A stretch of DNA of 43,692 nt from Phycisphaerae bacterium (GTDB taxonomy: Bacteria; Planctomycetota; Phycisphaerae; UBA1845). Below the pieces are notes generated by a model, which did no database searches, was not told where the DNA came from, and saw nothing but the letters and a program-made list of their open reading frames with translations. The stretch lies in NCBI GenBank assembly GCA_020056715.1, contig JAGVHG010000125.1, positions 1 through 43,692 of the forward strand, given 5' to 3'. How positions within the stretch are numbered: the stretch's first letter is position 1; each line of letters begins with the position of its first letter. Of this stretch, positions 7,127-15,507 are shown in pieces. The translations under genes and the position numbers were made by a program.

Positions 7127-7891
7127 ATGACCGAGCAGGCGATTCGGGATTTGTTGGAATCGGTTCGCGGGGGGCGGCAGTCGATCGACGAGGCCGTCGC
7201 CCGGCTGCGGGCCATGCCGTTCGAGGACCTGGGCTTCGCCAAGGTCGATCATCATCGCTCCCTCCGCTGCGGGTTCCCGGAAGTCATTTACTGCGAAGGA
7301 AAGTCCACGGCCCAAGTTGCCGAAATCTTCGCGGCCTGTGCCCGCTCCGGCGTGAACGTCATCGCCACGCGAGCGAAACGCGAAGTCTTTGACGCCGTCG
7401 CGACGAAGCACGCGAAAGCAGAATTCAACGAAGCGGCCCGGACGATCACCCTTCGGCAACAAGAGAAAGTGCCATCGTGCGGCACCATCGCCGTGGTGTG
7501 CGCGGGGACAAGCGATCTGCCTGTGGCCGAGGAAGCACGTGTGACCTGCGAGATCATGGACCAAACGACGGCGACGTTCTATGACGTGGGCGTGGCCGGG
7601 ATTCATCGGCTGCTCGCCCACGCCGCCCAATTGCAGTCCGCGAGCGTGGCGATCGTGATCGCGGGCATGGAGGGGGCGCTGGCCAGCGTGGTGGGCGGCC
7701 TGGTGGATTGTCCGGTGATCGCCGTGCCCACCAGCGTGGGATACGGAGCGAGCTTCGGCGGCGTGGCCGCGCTTCTCGCCATGCTCAACAGTTGCGCGTC
7801 GGGCGTGACGGTGGTAAACATCGACAACGGATTCGGGGCCGGGTACGCGGCGTCGCTGATAAACCGTCGCTGCCGCACGCCGAAGACATAA
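7127..7891 (+). CDS. larB: LarB-type nickel-pincer cofactor carboxylase
   Basis: A 254-residue protein. LarB carboxylates and hydrolyses nicotinic acid adenine dinucleotide to start synthesis of the nickel-pincer nucleotide of lactate racemase-type enzymes. The C-terminal half is a PurE/AIR-carboxylase-like fold with CAGTSDLPVAEEA at about 125-137, the GVAGIHRLL segment, and GMEGALASVVGGLVDCPVIA leading to PTSVGYGASFGG. The N-terminus (IRDLLESVRGGRQSIDEAV, then DLGFAKVDHHRSLRCGFPEV) is the conserved LarB lead. I start at ATG 7127: the frame is open back to 6776, but that part is repeat-derived. larC and larE are not seen nearby, which is not unusual, since larB homologues often occur apart. 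A repeat and nnrD follow. Confidence 0.9.
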   Translation: MTEQAIRDLLESVRGGRQSIDEAVARLRAMPFEDLGFAKVDHHRSLRCGFPEVIYCEGKSTAQVAEIFAACARSGVNVIATRAKREVFDAVATKHAKAEFNEAARTITLRQQEKVPSCGTIAVVCAGTSDLPVAEEARVTCEIMDQTTATFYDVGVAGIHRLLAHAAQLQSASVAIVIAGMEGALASVVGGLVDCPVIAVPTSVGYGASFGGVAALLAMLNSCASGVTVVNIDNGFGAGYAASLINRRCRTPKT

Positions 7892-7905
7892 CGGTGGTTT
7901 CCAAT

Positions 7906-8000
7906 CCCTCTCCCCCGTTTCGGGGGAGAGGGTAGGGTGAGGGGGTGGGCGTCCTAACCCTCACCCCAACTCCCTTCCCTGGATGGGAGAAGGGAATGAG
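7906..8000. repeat. CCCTCTCCCC palindromic repeat
   Basis: A 12-bp perfect stem, CCCTCTCCCCCG / CGGGGGAGAGGG, around TTT at 7906-7932 is followed by GGTAGGGTGAGGGG and a second imperfect hairpin (CCCTTCCC...GGGAGAAGGG). The same core lies inside the 29344-30558 gene. Here it fills the spacer between larB and nnrD, and its right end (GAATGAGG) supplies the probable ribosome site of nnrD. Confidence 0.75.
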
Positions 8001-8008
8001 GTGCGACA

Positions 8009-8893
8009 ATGGCGTCTGAGTTGATTGTCACCCACGAAATCGCCGCCACCCCGAGGCGCCGCGATGACGCCCACAAAGGCGACGTGGGGCGAATCCTCAT
8101 CATCGGCGGTTGCTGCAACGACGTGTGCATGGTCGGCGCACCTTCGCTGGCCGCCAATGCCGCATTTCGCAGCGGCGCGGGGCTGGTTCAGGTGCTCGTG
8201 CCGGAATCGATTCGTACCTCGGTCGCCGTGCTCGCGCCCTGCGCTACCATCCGTCGCCTGCCGACCGATGCGGCCGGGTTACTCCGCGCCGCGACCGATT
8301 TCCATGCCGACGTGATCGCTCTCGGACCGGGACTGGGCGACTCACTCTCCGCATCGGTTGTCGTCGAGTTCCTGATCGGGTTTCGTGGGCCGATCGTGGT
8401 CGATGCAGACGGTTTGAACCTGCTCGCCGGCGTGCCACGCTTTGACATTCCCGATCCGCGTCGCGTCGTACTCACACCGCACCCGGGTGAAGCGAGGCGG
8501 CTGCTGGCCGCTCGGGGCGTTGACCGGGCCATTGACGCAACCGCACCGTCACGCCGTGCGGCAGCGTGCGCCCTGGTGGAGTCCTACGGCTGCACCGTCG
8601 TTCTCAAGGGTCGCCAAACGATCGTCACCAACGGCGACCGCATTTACACCAACGAGACGGGCAACGCGGGCATGGCCACCGGCGGCACGGGCGACGTGCT
8701 CACCGGCGTGATCGCGGCGTTGATCGGCCAAAAGATGGACCCCCTCGAGGCGGCCATCCTCGGCGTCTTCCTCCACGGCCTTGCGGGAGACTATGCCGCA
8801 GAGGAACTGGGGCGGTGGTCTATGACCGCCCTCGACGTCATCGACTACCTTCCCGAGGCCTTCTGCGAGCACGAAATGGCGGAGACCGAGTGA
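8009..8893 (+). CDS. nnrD: ADP-dependent NAD(P)H-hydrate dehydratase
   Basis: A 294-residue ribokinase-fold repair enzyme that dehydrates the S-form of NAD(P)H hydrate at the expense of ADP. Signatures: HKGDVGRILIIGG near the N-terminus, LGPGLGD, VDADGLNLL, LTPHPGEARRL, VVLKGRQTIV and NAGMATGGTGDVLTG with the catalytic Asp at D229. The N-terminal epimerase (NnrE) domain found in many bacterial fusions is absent, so this is the stand-alone dehydratase form. ATG 8009 follows a GAGG at about 7 bases. The last ~340 bases are overlapped on the opposite strand by the tail of a truncated HEPN gene, which ends at 8549. Confidence 0.92.
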   Translation: MASELIVTHEIAATPRRRDDAHKGDVGRILIIGGCCNDVCMVGAPSLAANAAFRSGAGLVQVLVPESIRTSVAVLAPCATIRRLPTDAAGLLRAATDFHADVIALGPGLGDSLSASVVVEFLIGFRGPIVVDADGLNLLAGVPRFDIPDPRRVVLTPHPGEARRLLAARGVDRAIDATAPSRRAAACALVESYGCTVVLKGRQTIVTNGDRIYTNETGNAGMATGGTGDVLTGVIAALIGQKMDPLEAAILGVFLHGLAGDYAAEELGRWSMTALDVIDYLPEAFCEHEMAETE

Positions 8894-9034
8894 CATCACC
8901 GCTTCGCCGGCGTAGAACATCGCGTAATAAGCCAGTGACGCGGCGAACTCGGTATAACCGTCACGGAGAAGGTGCTCGGCTGCCGCGATGGATTGCTCGC
9001 TCTTGTCGAGGAACTTTCGGGCGGTCTCCTTCAC
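8549..9034 (-). pseudogene. Truncated HEPN-domain gene (toxin of MNT/HEPN pair)
   Basis: From GTG 9034, overlapping the MNT stop by 4 bases (GTGA), the first ~47 residues (VKETARKFLDKSEQSIAAAE, then HLLRDGYTEFAASLAYYAMF) are the first helices of a HEPN domain. Homology stops near 8895. The frame then runs antisense through the 3' end of nnrD to 8549, giving an unrelated tail and a total of 161 residues. The second half of the HEPN bundle, where the Rx4-6H ribonuclease motif sits, is missing. The likely history is deletion of the HEPN 3' half by recombination next to nnrD. It may still make a non-toxic protein; whether it is expressed is unknown. Confidence 0.7.
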
Positions 9035-9357
9035 GCAGGAATCGCTTCCTCGCGGACATTTTGCAGGAACACGGTGTCGCCGTGAAGCCATTCGTCCTCG
9101 GAGGCAAACACGCGGCTGATGCTTACGCCATATTGCAATGAAAGATCGCCGATAATCTCGCTAGTCCGGTCCACTTCTGCCGCATAGTGATCAACGCGAT
9201 CGAGAACAATGAGCACGTCGAGATCGGACTCCTCATCCGCTTCGCCGCGGACGTAGGAGCCGAATCGCAGGACGGCCGCGAGACGCTCACGGTAGATTAC
9301 CCGAAGCCCTTCTTTCGCCTCCGAGACGATATCTTGGATTCGCTTTTCGGTGATCAC
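9031..9357 (-). CDS. MNT-family nucleotidyltransferase (antitoxin-type)
   Basis: A 108-residue minimal nucleotidyltransferase from GTG 9357, 16 bases after the VapC stop; the frame stays open to a TTG at 9411, but this start fits better. The active-site motif is intact: FGSYVRGEADEESDLDVLIV contains GSxxRG and SDxDxxV. In MntA/HepT systems this enzyme AMPylates and neutralises the HEPN ribonuclease encoded next to it. Here the HEPN partner overlaps by 4 bases but is truncated, so the enzyme may be an orphan antitoxin. It is the third gene of a four-gene minus-strand run that begins with a DUF104-like antitoxin. Confidence 0.85.
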   Translation of the reverse strand: MITEKRIQDIVSEAKEGLRVIYRERLAAVLRFGSYVRGEADEESDLDVLIVLDRVDHYAAEVDRTSEIIGDLSLQYGVSISRVFASEDEWLHGDTVFLQNVREEAIPA

Positions 9358-9373
9358 GATTTGGTCCTGATCG

Positions 9374-9760
9374 CTATTGCGTTGCGAGCGCCAATCCGTC
9401 GATCCGGTCAAAGTGCCGATCCAGCGTGAGCAATGTCAGGCCGTGTTGCAGGCAGACCGCCGCAATCCAGATGTCGTTCTCGGGAAGAGGCGTCCCTACT
9501 GACTTGAGGCGCAGCCGTAAGTCGGCGTACATTCTCGCCGTCTCCCCGTCGCCCGCTAACGTCATGCCGCGTCGGACCATCTCGTCGATCTCCGCGAGCT
9601 TGCGCTGAGGATCACGTCCTCCCATCGCCCCAAAGCGAAGTTCTCCGATGACTGCAAAGGGAAATGCGACCTCGCTGAAGGGGCGGGCGGATTCGATCGT
9701 GCCCTTGAGCACGCCGATTACGAAGCTGGTATCGACCGCAAACCGAATATCACCACTCAC
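9374..9760 (-). CDS. vapC: PIN-domain VapC-family toxin
   Basis: A 128-residue PIN-domain ribonuclease. Acidic active-site residues are visible: D in RFAVDTSFVIGVLKG, E in VIGELRFGA, the pair in PLPENDIWIAA and D in LLTLDRHFDRI, the complete set for a VapC. The start is GTG 9760, inside the end of the antitoxin gene (11-bp overlap), which couples the two. VapC toxins usually cleave tRNA or rRNA; the target cannot be read from sequence. It is followed 16 bp later by the MNT gene, so two different toxin-antitoxin modules share one transcription unit. Confidence 0.9.
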   Translation of the reverse strand: MSGDIRFAVDTSFVIGVLKGTIESARPFSEVAFPFAVIGELRFGAMGGRDPQRKLAEIDEMVRRGMTLAGDGETARMYADLRLRLKSVGTPLPENDIWIAAVCLQHGLTLLTLDRHFDRIDGLALATQ

Positions 9761-9974
9761 GCGGGTCGACCTGTTCGAATTCTGCTTCGATCAGCGCTCC
9801 GATTTCATCCGCCTCTTCTGGTTTCCACTTGCCCGCAAAGTCGGAAAGTCGGCCGCTATCAACTGCCACTTCTTCCACGCGAAGACGCACGGCGGATCGG
9901 TCCAGCAGTCCGTCAAGCGCCTCGAGTGGACGGAAAACACCGTTTTCGTAGATCGCGCGAACGAGTCTCACCAT
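9750..9974 (-). CDS. DUF104/AF2212-like antitoxin
   Basis: A 74-residue protein starting MVRLVRAIYENGVFRPLEAL, the characteristic opening of the AF2212-like/DUF104 family, a small beta-barrel antitoxin usually paired with PIN toxins. The C-terminal acidic helix (KPEEADEIGALIEAEFEQVD) is suited to blocking the toxin active site. ATG 9974 is preceded by GAGG about 6 bases upstream. It is the first gene of the toxin-antitoxin run and so probably carries the promoter, in the short spacer to hutU (9975-10003) or inside the hutU end. Confidence 0.85.
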   Translation of the reverse strand: MVRLVRAIYENGVFRPLEALDGLLDRSAVRLRVEEVAVDSGRLSDFAGKWKPEEADEIGALIEAEFEQVDPREW

Positions 9975-10003
9975 GCTTCACCTCAACTATATTCTACCAC
10001 AGA

Positions 10004-11674
10004 TTACGGAAGATGCACCCTTCGTTCGCGTGCGATATGAACGGCCTTTTCGTACCCCGCATCCACGTGGCGGAAGATGCCGGTGGCCGGGTCGGCGGTG
10101 AGGACGCGTTGGAGGCGGGCGGCGGCTTCTTTGGTGCCATCGGCGACGATGACCTGACCGGCGTGGATCGAGTAGCCGATCCCGACCCCCCCACCGTGAT
10201 GGACCGATACCCACGTCGCCCCGCAGGCGGTGTTCACTAGAGCGTTGAGGATCGGCCAATCGGCGATGGCGTCAGAGCCGTCCTTCATCCCCTCGGTCTC
10301 GCGGTACGGCGAGGCGACGCTGCCGCAATCCAGATGGTCGCGGCCAATGACGAGCGGTGCGCTGACCTCTCCCTTCGCGACGAGATCATTGAATACCAAC
10401 CCCATCTTGGCCCGTTCGCCGTAGCCCAGCCAACAAATCCTCGCGGGCAGTCCCTGAAACGCGATACGCTCCCCCGCAAGGCGAATCCAACGGCAGAGGT
10501 GTTCGTTTTTAGGAAACGTTTCCAAAACGGCCCGGTCGGTGCGGGCGATGTCCTTGGGATCGCCGGAGAGCGCCGCCCAACGAAACGGTCCCTGACCTTC
10601 GCAGAATAGCGGTCGAATGAACAGCGGCACGAACCCCTCGATGTCGGAGGCATTGTCCACTCCCGCGAGCTTCGCCTGGCCGCGGATGTTGTTGCCGTAA
10701 TCGAAGGTGACCGCCCCGCGCCTCTGCAATTCGAGCATGGCCTTCACGTGCTCGGTCATCGAACGCATCGACTCGCGGATGTAACGGTCCGGGTCACTGC
10801 CTCGCAGTTGCGACGCCTGCTCGAACGTCATGCGATTGGGGACGTAACCGTCTAATGCGTCGTGTGCCGAGGTTTGATCGGTAAGTAAATCAGGCGTGAC
10901 ACCGCGTCGTATGAGTTCCGGTAACACGTCGGCGCAATTGCCCAGTACGCCAACGGAGAGAGGCTGCTTGGCCTTTTGCGCTTCGCTGACCCAGCGAAGT
11001 GCTTCATCGAGGTTGTCGGTCGAGCGGTCGAGGTACTTTGTGCGAAGGCGTCGCTCGATGCGTGACGGGTCCACTTCGACGCACAGACAAACGCCCTCGT
11101 TCATCGTCGCAGCCAGCGGTTGCGCGCCGCCCATGCCGCCCAGACCACCGGTGACAACCAATCGCCCGCGAAGCGAACCGCCGAAATGCTCTCTCGCGGC
11201 CGCCCCAAACGTCTCATAGGTACCTTGCAAAATCCCCTGTGTGCCGATGTAAATCCAACTGCCCGCCGTCATCTGCCCGAACATGGTGAGGCCCATCGCT
11301 TCGAGCTTGCGGAATTCTTCCCACGTGGCCCAATGCGGCACGAGCATTGCGTTGGAGATCAGCACGCGCGGAGCGTCGGGATGCGTTTTGACGATGCCGA
11401 CGGCCCGGCCCGATTGAACGAGCAGCGTCTCGTCGCTTTCGAGTTGTTTGAGCGCCGCGACGATGCGATCAAAGTCCGCCCAGCTTCGAGTGGCCTTGCC
11501 CGATCCGCCATAGACGATTAACTCGTCAGGTTTCTCCGCCACCTCCGGATCGAGGTTGTTCATGAGCATGCGCAGGGCGGCCTCGGTCTGCCAACTCTTG
11601 CAGATCAGAGTGGTACCGCGCGGGGCGCGGACCGAGCGGCTAGTTGAACTCATGGGTGGAGTAACCGTGTTCAT
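10004..11674 (-). CDS. hutU: Urocanate hydratase
   Basis: A 556-residue protein, normal length for urocanase, which converts urocanate to imidazolonepropionate in histidine degradation using a tightly bound NAD. Clear family segments: [15 protein letters not shown], the NAD-binding [84 protein letters not shown], and [20 protein letters not shown] near the end. ATG 11674 has GGGAG about 6 bases upstream. No hutH, hutI or hutG is present in the window, so the remaining pathway genes must be elsewhere. It is transcribed away from the beta-helix gene, with a 149-bp divergent spacer. Confidence 0.97.
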   Translation of the reverse strand: MNTVTPPMSSTSRSVRAPRGTTLICKSWQTEAALRMLMNNLDPEVAEKPDELIVYGGSGKATRSWADFDRIVAALKQLESDETLLVQSGRAVGIVKTHPDAPRVLISNAMLVPHWATWEEFRKLEAMGLTMFGQMTAGSWIYIGTQGILQGTYETFGAAAREHFGGSLRGRLVVTGGLGGMGGAQPLAATMNEGVCLCVEVDPSRIERRLRTKYLDRSTDNLDEALRWVSEAQKAKQPLSVGVLGNCADVLPELIRRGVTPDLLTDQTSAHDALDGYVPNRMTFEQASQLRGSDPDRYIRESMRSMTEHVKAMLELQRRGAVTFDYGNNIRGQAKLAGVDNASDIEGFVPLFIRPLFCEGQGPFRWAALSGDPKDIARTDRAVLETFPKNEHLCRWIRLAGERIAFQGLPARICWLGYGERAKMGLVFNDLVAKGEVSAPLVIGRDHLDCGSVASPYRETEGMKDGSDAIADWPILNALVNTACGATWVSVHHGGGVGIGYSIHAGQVIVADGTKEAAARLQRVLTADPATGIFRHVDAGYEKAVHIARERRVHLP

Positions 11675-11823
11675 GACCGACTCCCGTGGCGGATTATACC
11701 CTGGCTTTTGGCTTTCGCCCCAGCGGGGTTATTTGCAATGAGTAGGCCGAAAGGGTATACTACCGGCTTAACACAACCCCTCGGTGCCTTGCCACACACC
11801 TTCGCTACAGAAGGGGGATGAGA

Positions 11824-14085
11824 ATGTTTCAGACAAGACCTTGGTTAACGGCTACGGTGGCCTGCGTGGGCATCTGTTTGCCGGGTCTTTCCGAGGCCGC
11901 AACCCTCAACGTACCGGCGGACTATCCCACCATCCAGGCCTGCATCGACGCGGCGGTCAGCGGCGTCGATGAGTGCGTTGTGGCCCCGGGGACGTACCAC
12001 GAAACGATCAACTTTCTCGGCAAGGCCATCACCCTGCGCAGCTTCGGCGGAGCCGACGTAACTACGATCGACGCCACGGGAATCGTCGGCAGCGTGGTCA
12101 CGTGCGCCAGCGGCGAAGGACCGAACACCGTCCTCGATGGTTTCACGATCACGGGCGGCACCGGGACGATCGGTGCCTTTGAGTACACGTTCGGCGGCGG
12201 GATGTACAACGATTACACCAACCCAACTATAACGAACTGTACGTTCATCGACAACACTGCTACAAGCAGGGGCGGCGGGATGTACAACGGCCGCAGTAGT
12301 CCAACGCTGACCAACTGCACCTTCAGTGGAAACACTGCCGACTACGGCGGCGGAATGGCGAACCGCGACGGTAGCAACCCGATCTTAACTGACTGTGCGT
12401 TCAACGGAAACACAGCCACGGAAAACGGCTCCGGCGGCGGGATGCACAACTCGATCAGTAGTCCGACGGTTACAAACTGCACGTTCATCGAGAACAGGGC
12501 TACGAGCAGCTCTGTGGGAGGCGGCGGTGGGATGTACAACACAGGCAGTAGCCCGACCGTAAGCAACTGCACCTTCAACGGGAACACGGCCCTATACTCC
12601 GGCGGCGGGATGCACAACTCGATCAGTAGTCCGACGGTTACAAACTGCACGTTCATCGGGAACAGGGCCACGAGTAGCTCTTGGGGAGGCGGCGGTGGGA
12701 TGTACAACACAGGCAGTAGCCCGACCGTAAGCAACTGCACCTTCAGCGGGAACACGGCCCTATACTCCGGCGGCGGGATGCACAACCGTGGCAACAGCGG
12801 CCCAACAGTGAATAACTGTACGTTTACAGGGAACACAGCTACCTATAACGGAGGCGGGATGTACAACGGTATCGGCAATCCCATAGTTACCAACTGCACG
12901 TTCATCGGGAACAGGACCACGAGCAACTCTGTGGGAAGCGGCGGCGGTGGGATGTACAATGGCGCCAGTCTCCCGACCGTAAGCAACTGCACCTTCAGCG
13001 GCAACACGGCCCTAAACTACGGCGGCGGGATGTCCAACCGGGATAGCAGCCCAACGGTGAGCGACTGTACCTTCAGCGGGAACTCGGCCTTCTACAACGG
13101 CGGCGGGATGACTAACCGCAATAGCAACCCAACGGTGACAAACTGCACGTTTAGCGGGAACACCGCCAGTAGTGGCGGCGCCGTGAACGACGAGTTTTCG
13201 TCCAGCCCATGGATGAGCAACTGCGTGTTTAGCCGGAATATAGCTCGCAATGGCGGCGCAGTGTCCAACTACTTCACAAGCAACCCAACGGTGACAAACT
13301 GCACGTTCATCGGCAATACGGTAGAGTTCGACGGCGGCGGCATGTACAACTACATTAGCAGTCCGACGCTGACGAACTGCACGTTCAGCGGGAACAAGGC
13401 CATCGGCTCTGGGGAGCTCGGCGCGAACGGTGGTGCGATTTACAACTTCTCCTCGAGCAACCCGACTGTGGCAAACTGCGCCTTCAGCGGAAACGAGGCT
13501 GGAAGCGGAGGCGCTATGTACAACAAATCGAACAGCGGACCGACGGTGACCGACTGTGTGCTTTGGCATAATATCCCGGACGAGGTCGCCAACAACGAAA
13601 CAGCTTTTCCGAGTGTACCCACGATCCGCTTCACTGATGTGCAAGCCGGCTTGCCGCTTGGTGCGGTTGACGGCGGTGGCAATATCGACTCGGATCCAAT
13701 GTTCGTGCGCCCGCCGGACCCTGGGGCTGACGGGACGTGGGACGGCGTGGATGACGATTACGGCGACCTGAGGCTGCGAGGCGGGTCGCCGTGCATCGAC
13801 GCGGGCGATCCGGGGTTTGTCCCCCAGCCCGGCGAGACCGATATCGAGGGGCACGCACGGGTGCTGTGCGGGCGGGTGGATATGGGGGCCTACGAATTCG
13901 GCATCGGCGATTACAACTGCGATCAGACGGTGGACCTGACCGACTTCGCAAACTGGTCGGCTTGTATGACCGGTCCGCAGAACGGATCCTACGAGGTCGG
14001 CTGCGAAGCGTTCGACTTTGACGGCGACTTCGATGTAGACCTTCTCGACTTTGCGGCGTTCCAGCTTGTCCTCACCGCCCCGTAA
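11824..14085 (+). CDS. Secreted beta-helix repeat protein with dockerin-like tail
   Basis: About 753 residues. An N-terminal signal peptide (FQTRPWLTATVACVGICLPG, cleavage after LSEA) is followed by the conserved lead ADYPTIQACIDAAV, then about fifteen imperfect repeats of the type GGGMYN...S.PTVTNCTFSGNTA, typical of right-handed parallel beta-helix, Pmp-like proteins. The C-terminus (GIGDYNCDQTVDLTDFANW and FDFDGDFDVDLLDFAAF) carries two EF-hand-like, dockerin-type calcium loops, common at the end of planctomycete secreted proteins. ATG 11824 has GAAGGGGG at good spacing; ATG 11818 is too close to it. Function is unknown, probably surface adhesion or polysaccharide binding. Two 168-bp units inside it are nearly identical. 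Confidence 0.88.
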   Translation: MFQTRPWLTATVACVGICLPGLSEAATLNVPADYPTIQACIDAAVSGVDECVVAPGTYHETINFLGKAITLRSFGGADVTTIDATGIVGSVVTCASGEGPNTVLDGFTITGGTGTIGAFEYTFGGGMYNDYTNPTITNCTFIDNTATSRGGGMYNGRSSPTLTNCTFSGNTADYGGGMANRDGSNPILTDCAFNGNTATENGSGGGMHNSISSPTVTNCTFIENRATSSSVGGGGGMYNTGSSPTVSNCTFNGNTALYSGGGMHNSISSPTVTNCTFIGNRATSSSWGGGGGMYNTGSSPTVSNCTFSGNTALYSGGGMHNRGNSGPTVNNCTFTGNTATYNGGGMYNGIGNPIVTNCTFIGNRTTSNSVGSGGGGMYNGASLPTVSNCTFSGNTALNYGGGMSNRDSSPTVSDCTFSGNSAFYNGGGMTNRNSNPTVTNCTFSGNTASSGGAVNDEFSSSPWMSNCVFSRNIARNGGAVSNYFTSNPTVTNCTFIGNTVEFDGGGMYNYISSPTLTNCTFSGNKAIGSGELGANGGAIYNFSSSNPTVANCAFSGNEAGSGGAMYNKSNSGPTVTDCVLWHNIPDEVANNETAFPSVPTIRFTDVQAGLPLGAVDGGGNIDSDPMFVRPPDPGADGTWDGVDDDYGDLRLRGGSPCIDAGDPGFVPQPGETDIEGHARVLCGRVDMGAYEFGIGDYNCDQTVDLTDFANWSACMTGPQNGSYEVGCEAFDFDGDFDVDLLDFAAFQLVLTAP
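12441..12776 (+). repeat. Near-identical tandem 168-bp units in the beta-helix gene
   Basis: 12441-12608 and 12609-12776 match almost base for base (both start GATGCACAACTCGATCAGTA). A third unit continues at 12777 with the same phase and then diverges. 168 bp is 56 residues, two beta-helix rungs, so gain or loss of a unit keeps the frame. The other repeats of the gene are far more diverged, which points to recent duplication or homogenisation here. Confidence 0.85.
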
Positions 14086-14110
14086 GAATCCGGTCGTACG
14101 CCTGCGGCGG

Positions 14111-14166
14111 ACTCCCGGCTCTGATTGATCGTCACTTCTAATCGACAATCGCAAATCGACAATTCG
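14111..14166. repeat. Fragments of two dispersed repeat families
   Basis: ACTCCCGGCTCTGATTGAT (14111-14129) is the inverted arm of the family seen at 20421 and 34355. It is directly followed by TAATCGACAATCGCAAATCGACAATT (14138-14163), like the tract before larB at 7085-7120. They lie in the convergent spacer between the beta-helix and FHA genes (14086-14213). Confidence 0.55.
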
Positions 14167-14213
14167 TAGTCCGCTCCATCAGGGCGCGGCTCGGAAGTCA
14201 TGTGGCTGCAAAC

Positions 14214-15083
14214 TCAAACGGCCCGGCGTTTGCCGGTAGCTTTTTCGAGGTGTTCAAGGTTGTCGGCGATGCGCCAGGATTGGGCGCCCTCGGTCTGTTG
14301 AATGTCAATGAGGTCGGCGCTCACCGGTTCCTTGGCAAGCGCAACCCGCGGCGCGGCGGGCTTGTGATTGGTTGACGACCGTTTAGCGACTGCCGAACCG
14401 ACGAACCGAATCCGGAATTGCGCATCGCCGATGGTCACCACGTCGCTGTCCTTGAGCGCTTGGAACTGTATGGGTGTGTTGTTTACCATCGTCCCGTTGG
14501 GAGTGAGCAAGTCGAGAATCGCGGGGTAACCGAAGTAGTTCACCAGCAACACGTGGGCGCGGGATACGCGACTGTCCGGAAGGGCGATGTCACAGCCGTT
14601 GCGACGCCCGATGAGGCAGACGGCGCGGTTGGGCTGCAAGACTCGTCCTGTCTCCAGGTGCTCGAGGGCGACGACGTTGGGCGTCGGCTCCAGATCGAAC
14701 GGATGGGCATCGGCGTTGCCGTTTCCATTGCTGTCCGGCTGCTCGATTTCCACCCGCAACTCCCACTGATCGACGGTCAGTAGATCGCCGTCGCTCAAAG
14801 TCTCGTGTTGAAGCTGCAGGCCGTTAAGAAGAGTGCCGGCGGGCGTCAGCAGGTCCACGGCGATGATCTCGCTGCCGTTATTGACCAGGGCCGTGTGAAC
14901 CGGCGCCGCACGACGATGTCGCAAGTTCACCTTGCATCCTTCGCGCGAGCCGATCAGAGTGACCACGCGGCGACAAGGAATCCGGGTTCCGCTTTGGGGA
15001 CCTTTTTGAACGACGAGGTTGAGTCGGGGTGCGGAATCCGCCACGGTAGGTATGGCCGTCACAGGGAGATCACTCGTGCTCAT
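14214..15083 (-). CDS. Tandem FHA-domain protein
   Basis: A 289-residue soluble protein with two forkhead-associated domains. The first (about residues 22-112) is degenerate: TLIGSREGCKVNLRHRRAAP replaces the usual GR...S.H phosphothreonine-binding residues. The second (about 138-230) keeps CLIGRRNGCDIALPDSRVSR followed by AHVLL, then LTPNGTMVNN and the final ITIGD-type strand (VVTIGDAQFRIRF), so it should bind phosphothreonine. A short polar tail ends in ATGKRRAV. No Ser/Thr kinase is nearby. ATG 15083 is the only good start. The partner and pathway are unknown; such proteins often assemble signalling or secretion complexes. Confidence 0.88.
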   Translation of the reverse strand: MSTSDLPVTAIPTVADSAPRLNLVVQKGPQSGTRIPCRRVVTLIGSREGCKVNLRHRRAAPVHTALVNNGSEIIAVDLLTPAGTLLNGLQLQHETLSDGDLLTVDQWELRVEIEQPDSNGNGNADAHPFDLEPTPNVVALEHLETGRVLQPNRAVCLIGRRNGCDIALPDSRVSRAHVLLVNYFGYPAILDLLTPNGTMVNNTPIQFQALKDSDVVTIGDAQFRIRFVGSAVAKRSSTNHKPAAPRVALAKEPVSADLIDIQQTEGAQSWRIADNLEHLEKATGKRRAV

Positions 15084-15507
15084 GCTTCCGGCACCTCACA
15101 CGGATCAACGCTGGATCCGGAAGGCCGCTAGCCGTTAAATCGGCCGGGTGGGGGACGGTCGCGTGGCTGACACTTCACCCTCTCCCCGACGAGTATAGGA
15201 CATTCCGTGACGCATTTCCAGCCCCGTGTCGGATTTTGGGCTATCACGAAACCCGTTTGGAGGGCACCCCCCCCTAGGATAAAAACAAATCACAGCCCCA
15301 TGGCCGCCATCCTCGCCACCCTTACCCCGCTTTTCCGGCTTCAATCGCCCATTTTTCCGTCGGAATGCGGTATTGCCACTTATCTAACGGCAGCGAAAAC
15401 GCTCGACTTTCGTCAGATAACTAAATTGCGCAGTATGTGCAGAGTAGCTAATTAGTCGCACCTGAAAAACTCTTTCGGTCTCGGTAAATGTTGGGACAGA
15501 GGGTCAG
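15084..15507. other. Gene-free spacer with a long imperfect hairpin
   Basis: No convincing gene lies in these 424 bases. The most structured part is 15380-15420: TTATCTaACG pairs with CGTcAGATAA, and inside it AGCG-AAAA-CGCT forms a second stem. This could be an operator or RNA structure upstream of the FHA gene, or downstream of the metallo-hydrolase gene, both of which read on the minus strand. A stretch around 15340-15460 is AT-richer and could hold the FHA promoter, but no -35/-10 pair stands out. Confidence 0.4.

Noticed and set aside
12441-12776. CRISPR or VNTR in the beta-helix region
   Set aside because: The periodicity is a coding repeat that keeps frame and motif (GGGMYN); it belongs to the protein.
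12342-14154. Long antisense frames under the beta-helix gene (164 and 380 codons)
   Set aside because: They are produced by the periodic repeats and codon bias of the real gene; they encode low-complexity PPP/AVCHRW series.
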